Source of the DNA: Clostridium saccharobutylicum DSM 13864
GTDB lineage: Bacteria; Bacillota; Clostridia; Clostridiales; Clostridiaceae
DNA: 64,000 nucleotides
Assembly (NCBI RefSeq): GCF_000473995.1
Contig: NC_022571.1
Coordinates: 3,689,416 to 3,753,415 of the forward strand
Direction: 5' to 3'
Part shown: in pieces, positions 53,908 through 64,000 of the stretch
Numbering within the stretch: the stretch's first letter is position 1
Layout of the letters: every line of letters begins with the position of its first letter
Notes under the pieces: model-generated
The model's database searches: none
Seen by the model: only the letters and a program-made list of their open reading frames with translations
Told to the model about the DNA's origin: nothing
Program-made: the position numbers and the translations under genes

Positions 53908-54216
53908 GTAATTATTCCTCCTGTTATTCTTTTGTATATAATATTTTACAGTATGTATAATAATCTTGGCAATAAAAGAAATAACTACTATCTTAATATT
54001 TAAATCTAAAATTAAATTATATTCAAAATAATAAACGAATTAAGGAGCCTACATTGTTAGTAAACTCCTTAATAATATATTGTGATTTATTTCATTGTAA
54101 AATAATCTTTTTAATTGTTTGCTCTTAATATTTTAATTATTAATAAATGTATAAACTTACGTTTAATTAATTTTAATTTGTATATTTTATTAATATTACT
54201 ACTCTTGTAATTAGTA
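53908..54216. other. AT-rich intergenic region with a hairpin
   Basis: 9-bp inverted repeat ATTAAGGAG (54039-54047) / CTCCTTAAT (54065-54073), a likely terminator of the GNAT-like gene. No gene seen in the rest. Confidence 0.45.
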
Positions 54217-55074
54217 TTATTTATTTAACTTCTTAAAAGATCTTAATATAGTTTTTTTCTCTTCCACTTTTCCTAAAAAGCCTTTTTTAATAATATCATT
54301 TAGCTTACTGTCATTTTTTAAGACATTTAGAGCAAGATATTTATATTTATAACTCGAATATACTTGATACATAGCATATTTTACAAAAGAATTGGATACT
54401 TTGAATTCTCTAAATTTATTAATAACATAAAAACGAGATATAAGTAATCTTTCTTCTAATTCATCTTCATTTTTATTAACAATAAACCAGCCAACTGCTT
54501 TATTCTCATATATTAAAAAATAACTTTTGGATAAATCAATTAACTCTAAGGATGGTATTAATTCACTACTATTAACTGTTTTATTAATTTGATTAATTAG
54601 TAATTCTAAATTATCTATGTTCATTTTTCCTAAATTAAGTAACTGAAATTTTTTATCTAACTTAGGTTGTACTGATGACATCGTAATTTTTTTAGGATTT
54701 ATTAAATATTCATATTGATCTTCTGATGTCAACCACTCTCTGCTTTCAAGAACTTCTTTAAAATAATTATCTTTGATTTTCTCATTATGAAAACAAAAAA
54801 CATATTGTATACCTTTTTCAAAAAGCAATCTTTCTAATGCCTGAAATAAAGAATTTGCAATTTCTTCATATCTGCTATGAACTGATTTATCTATTTTTGA
54901 AAATAATATAACTCCATTTTTATCTATTAATTCGCATATAAGTATCCCTAATGGTTCGTTTTTAGATTTTGTTCCTATTATAATATATTTTTCTTTATTT
55001 ATATCAAAAAACTCCTTAGGAATTAATTCTCTATAATCATGTCTATTCTCATCTATAATAATTTCGCTGATCAA
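54217..55074 (-). CDS. GNAT-like N-acetyltransferase, tentative
   Basis: 285 aa. The N-terminal half has the strand-helix layout of a GNAT (YIIIGTKSKNEPLGILICELIDKNGVILFSKIDKSVHSRYEEIANSLFQALE), where SRYEEIANSLFQ fits the acetyl-CoA loop region. The C-terminal half (FLIYENKAVGWFIVN ... FREFKVSNSFVKYAMYQVYSS) looks like a second, degenerate GNAT domain. Start is TTG with AGGAGG nine bases upstream. It follows the giant surface protein by 88 nt on the same strand, so cotranscription is possible and it might modify cell-surface components; inferred. Confidence 0.5.
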   Translation of the reverse strand: MISEIIIDENRHDYRELIPKEFFDINKEKYIIIGTKSKNEPLGILICELIDKNGVILFSKIDKSVHSRYEEIANSLFQALERLLFEKGIQYVFCFHNEKIKDNYFKEVLESREWLTSEDQYEYLINPKKITMSSVQPKLDKKFQLLNLGKMNIDNLELLINQINKTVNSSELIPSLELIDLSKSYFLIYENKAVGWFIVNKNEDELEERLLISRFYVINKFREFKVSNSFVKYAMYQVYSSYKYKYLALNVLKNDSKLNDIIKKGFLGKVEEKKTILRSFKKLNK

Positions 55075-55161
55075 TATTTAATACCTCCTACAAAAATATT
55101 TTGTATTGATAAATTTAAGAAAGGGCAAAATTGCCTCCTCTTCCTACTTATATTAACCTGG

Positions 55162-58100
55162 TTAATCAAAAAAACTTATTCTTTGACCAATTTGAGAGTT
55201 AGTATCCTTATCCTTAATATCAATAGTAAATCCATCCTCAGCATCAACTTGATTAGGTATAGAAATTTCAAAACTTGACTCACCATCATCGTTTGTTGAG
55301 TCTAAACCAAGTCTAGCGGAATACGAAGCTTGAAACCCATTTAATAAAATATTGTTTATAGTATAGGCTTCACGTGTAGAAGAATTTTTATTTGTAACAT
55401 TCATATCTAATTTAAATTGCTTATTTGATATTGGATTATCATATTTATCTTTTGCAGTAATAGTAACAGTTGAAGTATGACCTGCTGCTAATACCTCGCC
55501 ATTTGGTAATTGATCATTTGGAACAACTTTCACTGTACTTTTATCAATACTTAAATTATCAAAAGCTATATATTGTGTAATTATTGCATCCGTATATCCT
55601 GTTGCAATGACTTTAATTTTTTTATTTCCTGCTTTATGCGTAGTTAAAGTTAATTTTCCTGCGGATAATGTCCAGTTTCCTGTTCCGACAGACTGACCAT
55701 CTATTTGTACATCTGTAACCGCATTACGCCATGCTTCATTATCTGTGAATGTAATCTCAATATCATTATCAACATTTGCATTACTTTGAGCTACTAATGT
55801 TGGTGCCGTTAATGTTGGTGCAACATCCATTACCCTAATATTAGCATAATTAGCTTGTGCTGCTTCACCAGTTGCATTTTTTGCTACCACTATCATATTT
55901 GTTGTATATGCTGTATTTTGTGGAATTACTAATTGATTTGTTCCTTTTAATACATCTGATCCTATTTGTACTCCTTTTGTAGTTCCATCTGTTGATGCAT
56001 AAACTGCATAACTTGTTACATTTGACTCATCTGTTGGTGCATTCCATGTTAATGTTCCACCTATTTGTCTTGAATCATTATCTGTGTCTGTAAATGCTAA
56101 ATTACTTACTTTCACTGTTGGTACTGTTGGATTTTGATCTTTGTACAATTCAAATTCATCTATTCTTGCTACTGCCCATTCTCCAGGTTGAACTGGATTT
56201 GTTACATATAATCTCACATATCTAGCAGTGAATGGGTTTACATTTCTATCAGTAATATCAGCTGTATTACCGGTTACACTATCAACATCTATCCAACTTA
56301 ATCCATCATCACTTCTTTTTTGTAATTTAAAGTCGCTTGTATTCCAAGTAGCAGGTTCGTTTCCTGCATGTGCATGTTTTACAACCCATCTTCCTATTTC
56401 ATAAGATTTACCTAAATCTAATTCTAACCAATTATCTCCTGGTTTAGTTGAACACCACTTAGTATTTGTATATCCATCAAATGCCTTTGATGGTGCTTCC
56501 TCAACTTGAAGATTCCATGAATTTGCTGTAGCAGTTTTATTAAGTGTTATATTTTTACTTACTATTACATTCACTTTTGTATTGAAATTACTTGGATTTA
56601 TCACTCCTATAGGTAATGCTATTGTTCCATTAAATGTATATGTTCCATCTATATCTCCATAATAGTTTGCACTTGCTATATCCCATGTTATTCCTGCATC
56701 TATTACTCTATTCTCACTTAATGTTATACTTACTTTATTTGGTAATTCCAATGAGTCTAATTGAGTTCCGTTTACTACAGTTATGTCATTTAATTGTGCT
56801 ACGCTATTTACTTTTATCTCTTCTACTTTATAAGTCGTTCCATTAGTCAATCCAGTTATTTCTGTTATACCTTCTCCTAAAGCTGATTCTTGTGATACAT
56901 CTGCTGTCAATGTTCCATCTGCTTTTGTATATTCCGATATTCCAGTTGAATTATCTGTTATTTTGTACGCTCTTCCTGAAATTAAGCCTGTTATTTTTGC
57001 ATCCCCAGCAGTTGCTCCTGTTACTGAATCATTACTAACTTTTACTGCTGTCGGCATAACATCCGTTACCCCAATTTTAGCATAATTAGATGATACTGCT
57101 TCGCCAATTGCATTTTTTGCAACCACTATTATATATGGTGTATATTCTGTATCTGCTGAAATTACTAATTGGTTTGTTCCTTTTGATACATCTGATCCTA
57201 TTTGTGCTCCTTTTGTAGTTCCATCTGTTGATGCATAAACTGCATATCCTGTTACATTTGACTCATCTGTTGGTGCATTCCATGTTAATGTTCCACCCAT
57301 TTGTCTTGAATCATTATCTGTATCTGTAAATGCTAAATTACTTACTTTTGCTGTCGGTACTGTTGGTGCTAAATCCCTTACTAATATACCGGTAAAGAAC
57401 CTTGATTCTCCCGCTGCATTTTTTGTCACTACTATTATATGTGGTGTATATAATGTATTTTCTGGAATTACTAATTGATTTGTTCCTACTGGGACATCTT
57501 CTCCTATTTGCCCACCTTTTGTTCTTCCATCTACTGATGTATAAACTGCATAACTTGTCACATTTGATACATCTGTTGGTTCTGTCCATCTTAATATTCC
57601 ACCTATTTGGTTTGTATCAGTATCAGCATCCGTAAATGTTAAGTCCCACACAGTCACTGTTGGTGCTGTTAGAGCAACATCTGTTACTCTAACACTAGAG
57701 TAATTAGCACATTCTGCTTCACCTACTGCATTTTTTGCTACTACTATTACATATGGTGTATATTCTGTATCTGCTGGAATTACTAATTGATTTGTTCCTA
57801 CTGCTACATCTCTTCCTATTTGTTCACCTTTTGTAGTTCCATCTGTTGATGAATAAACTGCATAGCTTGTCACATTTGATTCATCTGTTGGTGCTGTCCA
57901 TGTTAGCGTTCCACCCATTTCATTTGCATTAACATCAGTATCTGTAAATGCTAAGTTACTTACTTTTGCTGTTGGTACTGTTGGTGCAACATATCCATCA
58001 TTTGTTTCTGATGATTTTCCCCATTTAGTAACTTTATTATCATCTGTTGTTACTTCTACTACTTCTACATACATACCATTTTCTGCACTGATTTCATGTG

Positions 58101-60432
58101 GAAGCGTATCAGATAATTCTGTCCAATCTGTTGGATTTATTACTGCTCCAACATTCATTGGAGTTGGTTGTCCATCTAAAATTCTGTAGTATACTTTATG
58201 ATTTGCATCTTCAGCTTCTGGAGTTACAGTTAACATTAATCTACCATCTTCTGGAGTTGTTTTTGGTTCAACAATTACTGTCATTCCTGTAGCTATCATC
58301 GGATTTGCTACTATTACATTTGCTGTTGCTTTTAAATTATTAGGATTCGTTATTCCTTCTGGCAACGTTAATGTTCCATCAAATCTATATGTTCCTGCTG
58401 CTTCTCCATCATATGTTGGTGTTCCTTCATTCCAAGTTACCGCTGCACTTGTTGTTGTATTATCATCTAATCTCACAATAACATCACTTGGTAAGTTTGC
58501 TGCATCTAATGATGTTCCATTATTTACAGTTATATTTGGTATTGTATCCACACTTACTACAGATCTTTGTGTATCAGCAGCTGCTACATTTACTTGTACA
58601 ATTGCTTTTAAATTATTAGGATTCGTTATTCCTTCTGGCAGTGTTAATTCTCCACTAAATATGTATGTTCCCGCTACACTTTCATCATATGTTGGTGTTC
58701 CTTCATCCCATGTTACTGCTGCACTTGTTGTTGTATTATCATCTAATCTCACAATAACATCACTTGGTAAGTTTGCTGCATCTAATGATGTTCCATTACT
58801 TACATTTACATCTTGTATTGGATTTATACCAATTACTGATTTTTCCATTTCAGCAGATGCCACATTTACTTGTGCAATTGCTTTTAAGTTATTAGGATTT
58901 GTTATTCCTTCTGGTAATGTTAATTCTCCACTAAATATGTATGTTCCTGCTACACTTCCGTCATATGTTGGTGTTCCTTCATCCCATGTTACTGATGCAC
59001 TTGTTGTCGTATTATCACCTAATGTTAAATGAACTCTATTTGGTAAGTCTAGATCTTCTAATGAAATCCCATTATTTACATTTATATCTGATACTGGACG
59101 TACTCTAAGCACTTCTCTATCACCAGTATTAGCTGACGCCACATTAACATTTACAGTTGCTGTTAAATTATTAGGATTTGTTATATCATCTGGCAATGCC
59201 AATTGCCCAATAAACGTATATGTTCCTGATACACTTCCATCATAAGTTGGTGTTCCTTCATCCCATGTTACTGCTGCACTTGTTGTTGTATTATCACTTA
59301 ATGTTATACGTACATTTCTTGGTAAACTAAGTTCATGTAATGATGTTCCATTATTTACATTTGCATCTGGCAATGAACGTATGCTCGCTAATGATTTCTT
59401 AGTCACTCCAGCTGCACCTACATTTACATTTATAGTCGCTTTTAAATTAGAAGAATTTTTTATTCCACTTGGTAATTTTAGCGTTCCACTAAATGTATAT
59501 GTTCCACTTATATTTTTGTTATAATTTGAATTTCCTTCATTCCAGATTACCGGCACACTAATTTCTTTATCATTATCTAATTTTACAGTAACATTACTTG
59601 GCAAATTAATTTTACTTAATTCTGTTCCGTTAGCAACATTAATATCATTTAATTCATTTATTTTTGTTATGTTAATTGATGAATTATGATGTCTTGAGTT
59701 ATTATCGTTATTTTTAGTAGTTGTTGTATCTGTATTACTTGATTGTGTATTTGATGTTGTTGTAGATTGTTTTCCATCACCTGATCCTTGACCTTGTGCT
59801 AAAGGGTCACCTTTTTTATTAAATTCTATACCTCTATTTGATGAATTTCCTTGTATAATTACACCATTAGCATCTGTTGTATATATATTTCCTTCGGTTG
59901 AGACATTTGTCCCAACTAACATATCTCCAGTTTGTGAGAGTACATACGGCTTTCCATCTACTTGAATTACTCCTGTTTGCATTTCTCCTGATGAACTTGC
60001 AAAATACCATTTATTATCTGAATCTTGTATCCAACCTGTTTGCATTGCTCCGCTAGTTGATAGTTTATACCAGTTTCCATCTGATTCTTGAACCCAACCT
60101 GTCCTCATTGCTCCATCAGATCCTAATTTATACCATTTCCCATCTAATTCTTGTAACCATCCTGTTTTCATTGCACCATTAGAATTTAGATAATACCATT
60201 TAGAATCAGCTGATTGAACCCAACCAGTTTTCATATCTCCATTATTATCAAAATAATACCAAGTTCCTTCAACTTGTTTCCACCCTGTTGTTTTTTCACC
60301 ACTTTCTGTCCAACTCCAATTGCTAGTTGAATTTTGTAACCATTCTGCAGATGCTGCTACTGGCATAAGAGTTGATGTAATTGAACTTACTATAGCAATA
60401 GCTATAATTTTCTTTAGTTTTTTACTTTTCAT
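55162..60432 (-). CDS. 1756-aa modular cell-surface protein
   Basis: Signal peptide (1-29, ending ASA). Six to seven choline-binding-type cell-wall repeats (about 34-175, GW-x-(Q/K)-x-x-x-(K/N)WY). Ser/Thr/Asn linker (~200-250). Five Big_4-type Ig-like repeats of ~92 aa (253-723, VTWDEGTPTYDG and LPEGITNPNNLKA). A ~90-aa domain (725-815). Three Fn3-like repeats (about 815-1110, KVSNLAFTDTD), a sixth Big_4 domain (about 1200-1290), an F5/8 discoidin domain (about 1300-1425, WCSTKPGDNWLELDLGKSYEIG), a fourth Fn3-like repeat, and a C-terminal segment like the Shr heme-interacting domain (about 1540-1625). Likely sugar or matrix adhesin. An identical 81-bp segment recurs inside. Confidence 0.85.
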   Translation of the reverse strand: MKSKKLKKIIAIAIVSSITSTLMPVAASAEWLQNSTSNWSWTESGEKTTGWKQVEGTWYYFDNNGDMKTGWVQSADSKWYYLNSNGAMKTGWLQELDGKWYKLGSDGAMRTGWVQESDGNWYKLSTSGAMQTGWIQDSDNKWYFASSSGEMQTGVIQVDGKPYVLSQTGDMLVGTNVSTEGNIYTTDANGVIIQGNSSNRGIEFNKKGDPLAQGQGSGDGKQSTTTSNTQSSNTDTTTTKNNDNNSRHHNSSINITKINELNDINVANGTELSKINLPSNVTVKLDNDKEISVPVIWNEGNSNYNKNISGTYTFSGTLKLPSGIKNSSNLKATINVNVGAAGVTKKSLASIRSLPDANVNNGTSLHELSLPRNVRITLSDNTTTSAAVTWDEGTPTYDGSVSGTYTFIGQLALPDDITNPNNLTATVNVNVASANTGDREVLRVRPVSDINVNNGISLEDLDLPNRVHLTLGDNTTTSASVTWDEGTPTYDGSVAGTYIFSGELTLPEGITNPNNLKAIAQVNVASAEMEKSVIGINPIQDVNVSNGTSLDAANLPSDVIVRLDDNTTTSAAVTWDEGTPTYDESVAGTYIFSGELTLPEGITNPNNLKAIVQVNVAAADTQRSVVSVDTIPNITVNNGTSLDAANLPSDVIVRLDDNTTTSAAVTWNEGTPTYDGEAAGTYRFDGTLTLPEGITNPNNLKATANVIVANPMIATGMTVIVEPKTTPEDGRLMLTVTPEAEDANHKVYYRILDGQPTPMNVGAVINPTDWTELSDTLPHEISAENGMYVEVVEVTTDDNKVTKWGKSSETNDGYVAPTVPTAKVSNLAFTDTDVNANEMGGTLTWTAPTDESNVTSYAVYSSTDGTTKGEQIGRDVAVGTNQLVIPADTEYTPYVIVVAKNAVGEAECANYSSVRVTDVALTAPTVTVWDLTFTDADTDTNQIGGILRWTEPTDVSNVTSYAVYTSVDGRTKGGQIGEDVPVGTNQLVIPENTLYTPHIIVVTKNAAGESRFFTGILVRDLAPTVPTAKVSNLAFTDTDNDSRQMGGTLTWNAPTDESNVTGYAVYASTDGTTKGAQIGSDVSKGTNQLVISADTEYTPYIIVVAKNAIGEAVSSNYAKIGVTDVMPTAVKVSNDSVTGATAGDAKITGLISGRAYKITDNSTGISEYTKADGTLTADVSQESALGEGITEITGLTNGTTYKVEEIKVNSVAQLNDITVVNGTQLDSLELPNKVSITLSENRVIDAGITWDIASANYYGDIDGTYTFNGTIALPIGVINPSNFNTKVNVIVSKNITLNKTATANSWNLQVEEAPSKAFDGYTNTKWCSTKPGDNWLELDLGKSYEIGRWVVKHAHAGNEPATWNTSDFKLQKRSDDGLSWIDVDSVTGNTADITDRNVNPFTARYVRLYVTNPVQPGEWAVARIDEFELYKDQNPTVPTVKVSNLAFTDTDNDSRQIGGTLTWNAPTDESNVTSYAVYASTDGTTKGVQIGSDVLKGTNQLVIPQNTAYTTNMIVVAKNATGEAAQANYANIRVMDVAPTLTAPTLVAQSNANVDNDIEITFTDNEAWRNAVTDVQIDGQSVGTGNWTLSAGKLTLTTHKAGNKKIKVIATGYTDAIITQYIAFDNLSIDKSTVKVVPNDQLPNGEVLAAGHTSTVTITAKDKYDNPISNKQFKLDMNVTNKNSSTREAYTINNILLNGFQASYSARLGLDSTNDDGESSFEISIPNQVDAEDGFTIDIKDKDTNSQIGQRISFFD

Positions 60433-60807
60433 AAAATATATAATCCTTTCCTTAATTGAATTTTTAGATATATCAATTTTATTTTTACACTTTATTAATA
60501 AATATGAGATATTTATCTATACACTATTTTTCTTATTTTTGATTAAACATCTCTTGTGTAAAATATTATTAACTTAAAATTATAAGTCTAAATTTAAAAT
60601 TTCTATTTCTCCTAAATTTTTAACTCATCCCAATTTTGTTATTATACAATTAACTTCTTACAAAACTCTTACAAGAATATATAAATGAATTAATAAAAAG
60701 CATCTGAACTATTCCCCTTAGTGGTAACACGTTTTCCCATTTGATACTGCTCAACATATTGATATAACTGACTTTCAAAATTTTATACTTTCCTAGATAT
60801 TAAAAAA
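60433..60807. other. intergenic region 5' of the surface protein gene
   Basis: AT-rich. Contains the promoter region of the surface-protein gene; a partial family 1 end (TTATAAGTCTAAATTTAAAA) near 60578-60597. No gene seen. A weak AAAGGA ribosome binding site lies ~11 nt before that gene's ATG. Confidence 0.45.
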
Positions 60808-60830
60808 AGTTGTTGCAAAACGCAACAACT
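60808..60830 (-). terminator. terminator of the chemoreceptor-like gene
   Basis: AGTTGTTGC (60808-60816) and GCAACAACT (60822-60830), with TTTTTTT beyond on the minus strand; 12 nt past the stop. Confidence 0.9.
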
Positions 60831-60841
60831 CCATGTTTTCT

Positions 60842-61990
60842 TTATAAATTTTGTGCAATATTATTCAATTCTTCCGCTGATGTTGATATTTCTTCTACAC
60901 TTGCTGTAATTTCTTCTGAAGCTGCTGCTTGTTCTTCGCTTGAAGACAATGAGCTTTTACTCATTTCACTTGCCTCCATTACTTTTTGCTTAATAATATC
61001 AGTTAATCTATTAATTTCTGGAACTGTACTCTTGGATTGCTCTGATAATTTTCTTATTTCATTTGCAACAACACCAAATCCCTTTCCTGCCTCTCCAGCT
61101 CTAGCACATTCAATTGCTGCATTTAATCCAAGCATCTTTGTTTTATCTGCAATTTCTTTTATATATGATGATATTTTATTAATTTCTTCTGAAAGAATAA
61201 TTATTTCATTAATCTCATCATTAAGTTTTTGTTCGTTGGTATGTATAGTAGATGCTGATGCTGTTAATTCTTCTATAGCTGCTGCTACTTGTGTAAGCCC
61301 TCTATCAAGATTCTCTGACATAGATCGTAAATTTGCTGCAGTTCCCTTTGGTACAGCTAATCCTAAGGTAGCTACAACTGTTCCTGTCTCTTCATCAAAT
61401 AATGGTGAATTTATCATTAAAGTTTCTACTCCATATTTTGATTCATGTAATTTCTCTGAAATAACTTTTTTTTCTTTTATTGCCTTATACGCAATAAAAT
61501 CTTCATTAAATTTCGCTTCAAAAGCTAATTCAGGTATATCAAATTTCTTTGAAGATTGTATATTAATAATTTTTTCTAAATCAGTAGTATATATAAATAC
61601 ACCTTCCGAAAACATTGAAGCTAATATCGGTGCAAAATCTTTAAATGCACTTCCTACAGGATGAATTCTAGGAAATACCATAGAAAATACCCCAACAATT
61701 TCTCCTGAATCATCAACCATTGGTTCTGCTATAATTCTAAGCCTCATTCCATAAAGAGAACGTGGTACATTTTCAATTACTGTTCTTTTCTCTTTTTCTG
61801 CTCTTGCTGTTACTCCATTGACACTTACACTATCACCAATATTAAATATATTTAATTTAAAATCTTTTGATTGTTTTCTCCAAATTACTGCATCATTCTT
61901 GATAAATAAATATAAAATTCCTCCAGATATACTATCTGCCTGTATTTCAGCTAATCCTTTTAAATATTCTAATGCTTTTATAGAAATCAT
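60842..61990 (-). CDS. soluble methyl-accepting chemotaxis-type receptor
   Basis: 382 aa, no membrane helix. N-terminal ligand domain (about 1-230) with a PAS/Cache-like pattern ([46 protein letters not shown]), then an MCP signalling hairpin (about 235-382) containing the tip [38 protein letters not shown] that docks CheA/CheW, and Glu/Gln-rich methylation helices. ATG 61990 follows AAAGGAG; an in-frame start eight codons earlier overlaps that site. A cytoplasmic sensor, perhaps of small metabolites. Confidence 0.9.
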   Translation of the reverse strand: MISIKALEYLKGLAEIQADSISGGILYLFIKNDAVIWRKQSKDFKLNIFNIGDSVSVNGVTARAEKEKRTVIENVPRSLYGMRLRIIAEPMVDDSGEIVGVFSMVFPRIHPVGSAFKDFAPILASMFSEGVFIYTTDLEKIINIQSSKKFDIPELAFEAKFNEDFIAYKAIKEKKVISEKLHESKYGVETLMINSPLFDEETGTVVATLGLAVPKGTAANLRSMSENLDRGLTQVAAAIEELTASASTIHTNEQKLNDEINEIIILSEEINKISSYIKEIADKTKMLGLNAAIECARAGEAGKGFGVVANEIRKLSEQSKSTVPEINRLTDIIKQKVMEASEMSKSSLSSSEEQAAASEEITASVEEISTSAEELNNIAQNL

Positions 61991-62700
61991 ATCTTGCTCC
62001 TTTTTTCTACCCATATTTAAGATTACAATTTAAATTATTAAATAATATATAATCAATAACAATCACATAATTAGTTAAATTCATATTCTGCTTGGGTAAA
62101 ATTAATTTATTTGTGTATTCTTAACATTAAATTATATACGAAATTATAGCAAAATTTTCTTGTGAATAATAGCATTTTTTAAAAAAGTTATTCAAAATAT
62201 TATTTTTTTCCACAAGTATAGTTATTTTTCTATTTCAATAAGACTTGATTTCAAAAGTATATCGACATTATTATACTTTATTCTCTATACCATATACGTA
62301 ACCAAACATATTTCTAATTTTTATTAGTTACATTACAATTAATAATTTTAATTTGTTTATATACCAATAAAATAGAAATGTATCAAATAGAAAATAACTT
62401 CTATTTGATACACCTCTATTTTTTATTATTATACTGTTTTTTTAATATTTATCTTAAATTAATTACTCTTTTAATTATTATAAGCTATTTAAGCTTCCTA
62501 AATTATTACTTATGTATCCTCATTCTTAATCAATTTTTCTTATAACATATTTTGTAAATTATGTTATAATAATTCCATCGCTAACTATAATCATGTGATT
62601 AGGAGGTGAATGTATTATTAAAATATTTTTAATTTATACATGAAAAATATACTCTTCTCATTAGATTACAGAATAAATAAATTATAAAGGAGCCAAGTAA
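61991..62700. other. divergent intergenic region with hairpin and dyad
   Basis: A strong hairpin GTATCAAATAGAA (62380-62392) / TTCTATTTGATAC (62399-62411) with flanking AAAATAGA / CTATTTTTT. A perfect dyad TTATAACATA, 10-nt spacer, TATGTTATAA (62540-62569) overlaps a TATAAT (62565-62570). A strong AGGAGGTGA (near 62601) is followed by only a three-codon frame. Genes are only at the edges. Confidence 0.5.
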
Positions 62701-63000
62701 ATGTATAATAGAATTTTAAGAATAATGATAGTATTAATAACTATTTATATTTATCTTCAAATTGATGAAAATTTCAAAGTTACTTACAAAATAAATTCTA
62801 AATTAAATATAACTAAGGGATGGAAATCATATTTATTATCAACAATTATATTTATATTAGGTTTTATAATAGCCCTATGGTTAACTGGATCCATGCTAAA
62901 TATGTTTACTTCCATAGCAGCTTCAGTAATCTTGGGATTAAGTATATGTTTAAGCAAAAAAGTTGTTGATGATGCTCAATTAACTAATAAGCATATTTAA
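62701..63000 (+). CDS. small membrane protein, unknown
   Basis: 99 aa with three hydrophobic segments (about 8-18, 44-62, 68-84) and charged ends. AAGGAG precedes ATG. No family recognised. It lies 170 nt upstream of the MFS gene and is possibly controlled by the dyad at 62540-62569. Confidence 0.6.
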   Translation: MYNRILRIMIVLITIYIYLQIDENFKVTYKINSKLNITKGWKSYLLSTIIFILGFIIALWLTGSMLNMFTSIAASVILGLSICLSKKVVDDAQLTNKHI

Positions 63001-63170
63001 TATAACTATATATTTTTTATAAAAACTGCGAGTTGTTTTGAATAAAAATAGCTCGCTATAATATTCTCTGATTGAATACGCAACTTACTATTTCTTTAAA
63101 ACTTTTAGATATCTATTACATATAATCAATAAGGAGAGATAATATATTCATACAAAGGAGATCTTTTAAA

Positions 63171-64000
63171 ATGAATAAAATATGTCAAAGTAATTATAGT
63201 AAATGGATGATTTTCGCAGTTACGAGTATGGCAAACCTAGTAGCATCATTTTCTATAAACAGCTTGAATCTTGCTCTTCCAACTCTAGCAAAAGAATTTG
63301 GTGTAAATCAAAATAGTGTTAGCTGGCTGCCACTTGTATATTCACTTATACCATGCTGTACTCTACTCATTCTAGGACGTACAGCTGAACTTTATGGGTA
63401 CAAGCGGCAATTTAAGATTGGTTTTTTATTTTTTGGTGCAGTGTGTTTAGCAGCTCCTTTATTATCAGTAAACTTAGGAACATTGATTTTTTTCCGCTGT
63501 TTGCAAGGATTAGGATATAGTATTATGATTTCTATTACCCAGGCAATAGTCAGCCGTACTTTTAATTCAAATGAACGTGGTAAGGCTCTAGGCATTAATT
63601 CCATATTTATTTCCATTGGACTCGCTGCTGGCCCTACAATTGGTGGTTTTCTATTAACTCATTTTACATGGCATTCTATTTTTTATTTTAATGTTCCGTT
63701 GTGTCTTTTAGGATTTATTTCAACTTGTTTTGTTATGCCTGATGATAAAGCAGATGATTTTAAAAATAAACATATGGATTGGATTGGTGCTATACTATTC
63801 GCAATATCAGTAGGTTCTTTTTCTATAGCTATTAATTTCAGCAGTAACTGGGGATTAAAATCCTTCTACTTTATAGGATGTATGATTTTAACCATATTGG
63901 GATTATATATATTCATCAATCATGAAAAACGCATAAAAATACCACTAATGTTTTTACAATTTTTTAAAAACAAAACATTTTCTATGGCAAATGTCGTATG
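63171..64000 (+). CDS. MFS drug transporter, DHA2-type (EmrB/QacA-like), partial
   Basis: The open frame runs off the window end (276 codons seen). AAAGGAG lies nine bases before ATG. MFS features: MANLVASFSINSLNLALPTLAKEFGV in helix 1, the LGRTAELYGYKRQF motif-A loop (G-R-x-x-x-x-x-G-x-(K/R)-R), a long helix 4 with FRCLQGLGYSIMISI, and the second-half GPTIGGFLLTHFTWHSIFYFNVP (motif C-like). This is the EmrB/QacA DHA2 export family; it would expel toxic compounds using the proton gradient. Confidence 0.9.
   Translation, partial: MNKICQSNYSKWMIFAVTSMANLVASFSINSLNLALPTLAKEFGVNQNSVSWLPLVYSLIPCCTLLILGRTAELYGYKRQFKIGFLFFGAVCLAAPLLSVNLGTLIFFRCLQGLGYSIMISITQAIVSRTFNSNERGKALGINSIFISIGLAAGPTIGGFLLTHFTWHSIFYFNVPLCLLGFISTCFVMPDDKADDFKNKHMDWIGAILFAISVGSFSIAINFSSNWGLKSFYFIGCMILTILGLYIFINHEKRIKIPLMFLQFFKNKTFSMANVV

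Noticed and set aside
56634..59032. Several open frames antisense to the surface protein gene
   Set aside because: They mirror the repetitive Thr/Asn/Val codons of the sense gene and have no ribosome binding sites.
62601..62640. Leader peptide after AGGAGGTGA
   Set aside because: The ATG after it opens only three codons before a stop; not enough support for a gene.
1..64000. CRISPR arrays, tRNA or rRNA genes
   Set aside because: No regularly spaced direct repeats and no tRNA or rRNA-like sequence were seen; the repeats found are palindromic and irregularly placed.

Overview
The window is AT-rich, low-GC Firmicutes DNA from a solvent-producing Clostridium. The strongest evidence is the polycistronic ald-ctfA-ctfB-adc (sol) operon on the minus strand at 13.5-17.2 kb. 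That gene order is known from the C. beijerinckii / C. saccharoperbutylacetonicum group, whereas C. acetobutylicum has adhE-ctfA-ctfB with adc separate. A small acid-soluble spore protein, a Spo0E-family phosphatase and a YtaF-type spore membrane protein fit an endospore former. The species cannot be fixed from sequence reading alone. No rRNA, tRNA or CRISPR array was seen.

Layout. 0-12.8 kb: CorA-type transporter, flavodoxin, YtaF, a GH113-like membrane-anchored protein, a POT peptide transporter, a second YidC, YnfA, two tandem secreted paralogues of unknown function, a SagB-type nitroreductase, an NAD(P)H oxidoreductase and a 3D-domain secreted protein. 13.5-17.2 kb: sol operon, ending in a strong hairpin and preceded by a ~600-nt leader with dyads. 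17.7-22.6 kb: a response regulator / histidine kinase / lipoprotein / two-domain secreted protein locus. 22.9-28 kb: BrnQ with a divergent, broken LysR gene, a frameshifted repeat protein, a CGGC protein, a Spo0E-like peptide and a SASP. 28-41.9 kb: esterase, GGDEF/HD-GYP protein, Crp/Fnr regulator with a perfect palindrome at its start, YjjG phosphatase, D-2-hydroxyacid dehydrogenase, chloramphenicol acetyltransferase homologue, lipoprotein, and a tightly overlapped GntR(YtrA-like)/ABC operon with a clear promoter and operator. 42.5-50.8 kb: a cation-ATPase island with a P2-type ATPase, a DUF445 protein, three small helical or coiled-coil proteins and a degenerate P1B-like ATPase. 51.2-52.7 kb: an intact IS256-family element with an 8-bp target duplication. 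53-62 kb: zinc-ribbon membrane protein, GNAT-like protein, a 1756-aa modular surface protein and a soluble chemoreceptor-like protein. The window ends inside an MFS drug transporter.

The best candidate for an undescribed system is the 42.5-50.8 kb island. It holds two P-type ATPases, each with a cysteine-less HMA-like N-terminal domain. The second keeps the phosphorylation site but has lost the TGES glutamate and the CPC motif, and it is preceded by a tiny membrane/coiled-coil protein that resembles in architecture the mycobacterial PacL scaffolds.

Intergenic DNA is dominated by two families of long palindromic repeats, sometimes nested. Three genes (lysR, a DUF2680-like repeat gene, a MaoC-like gene) are broken by four single-base lesions, which could be real decay or base-calling errors.
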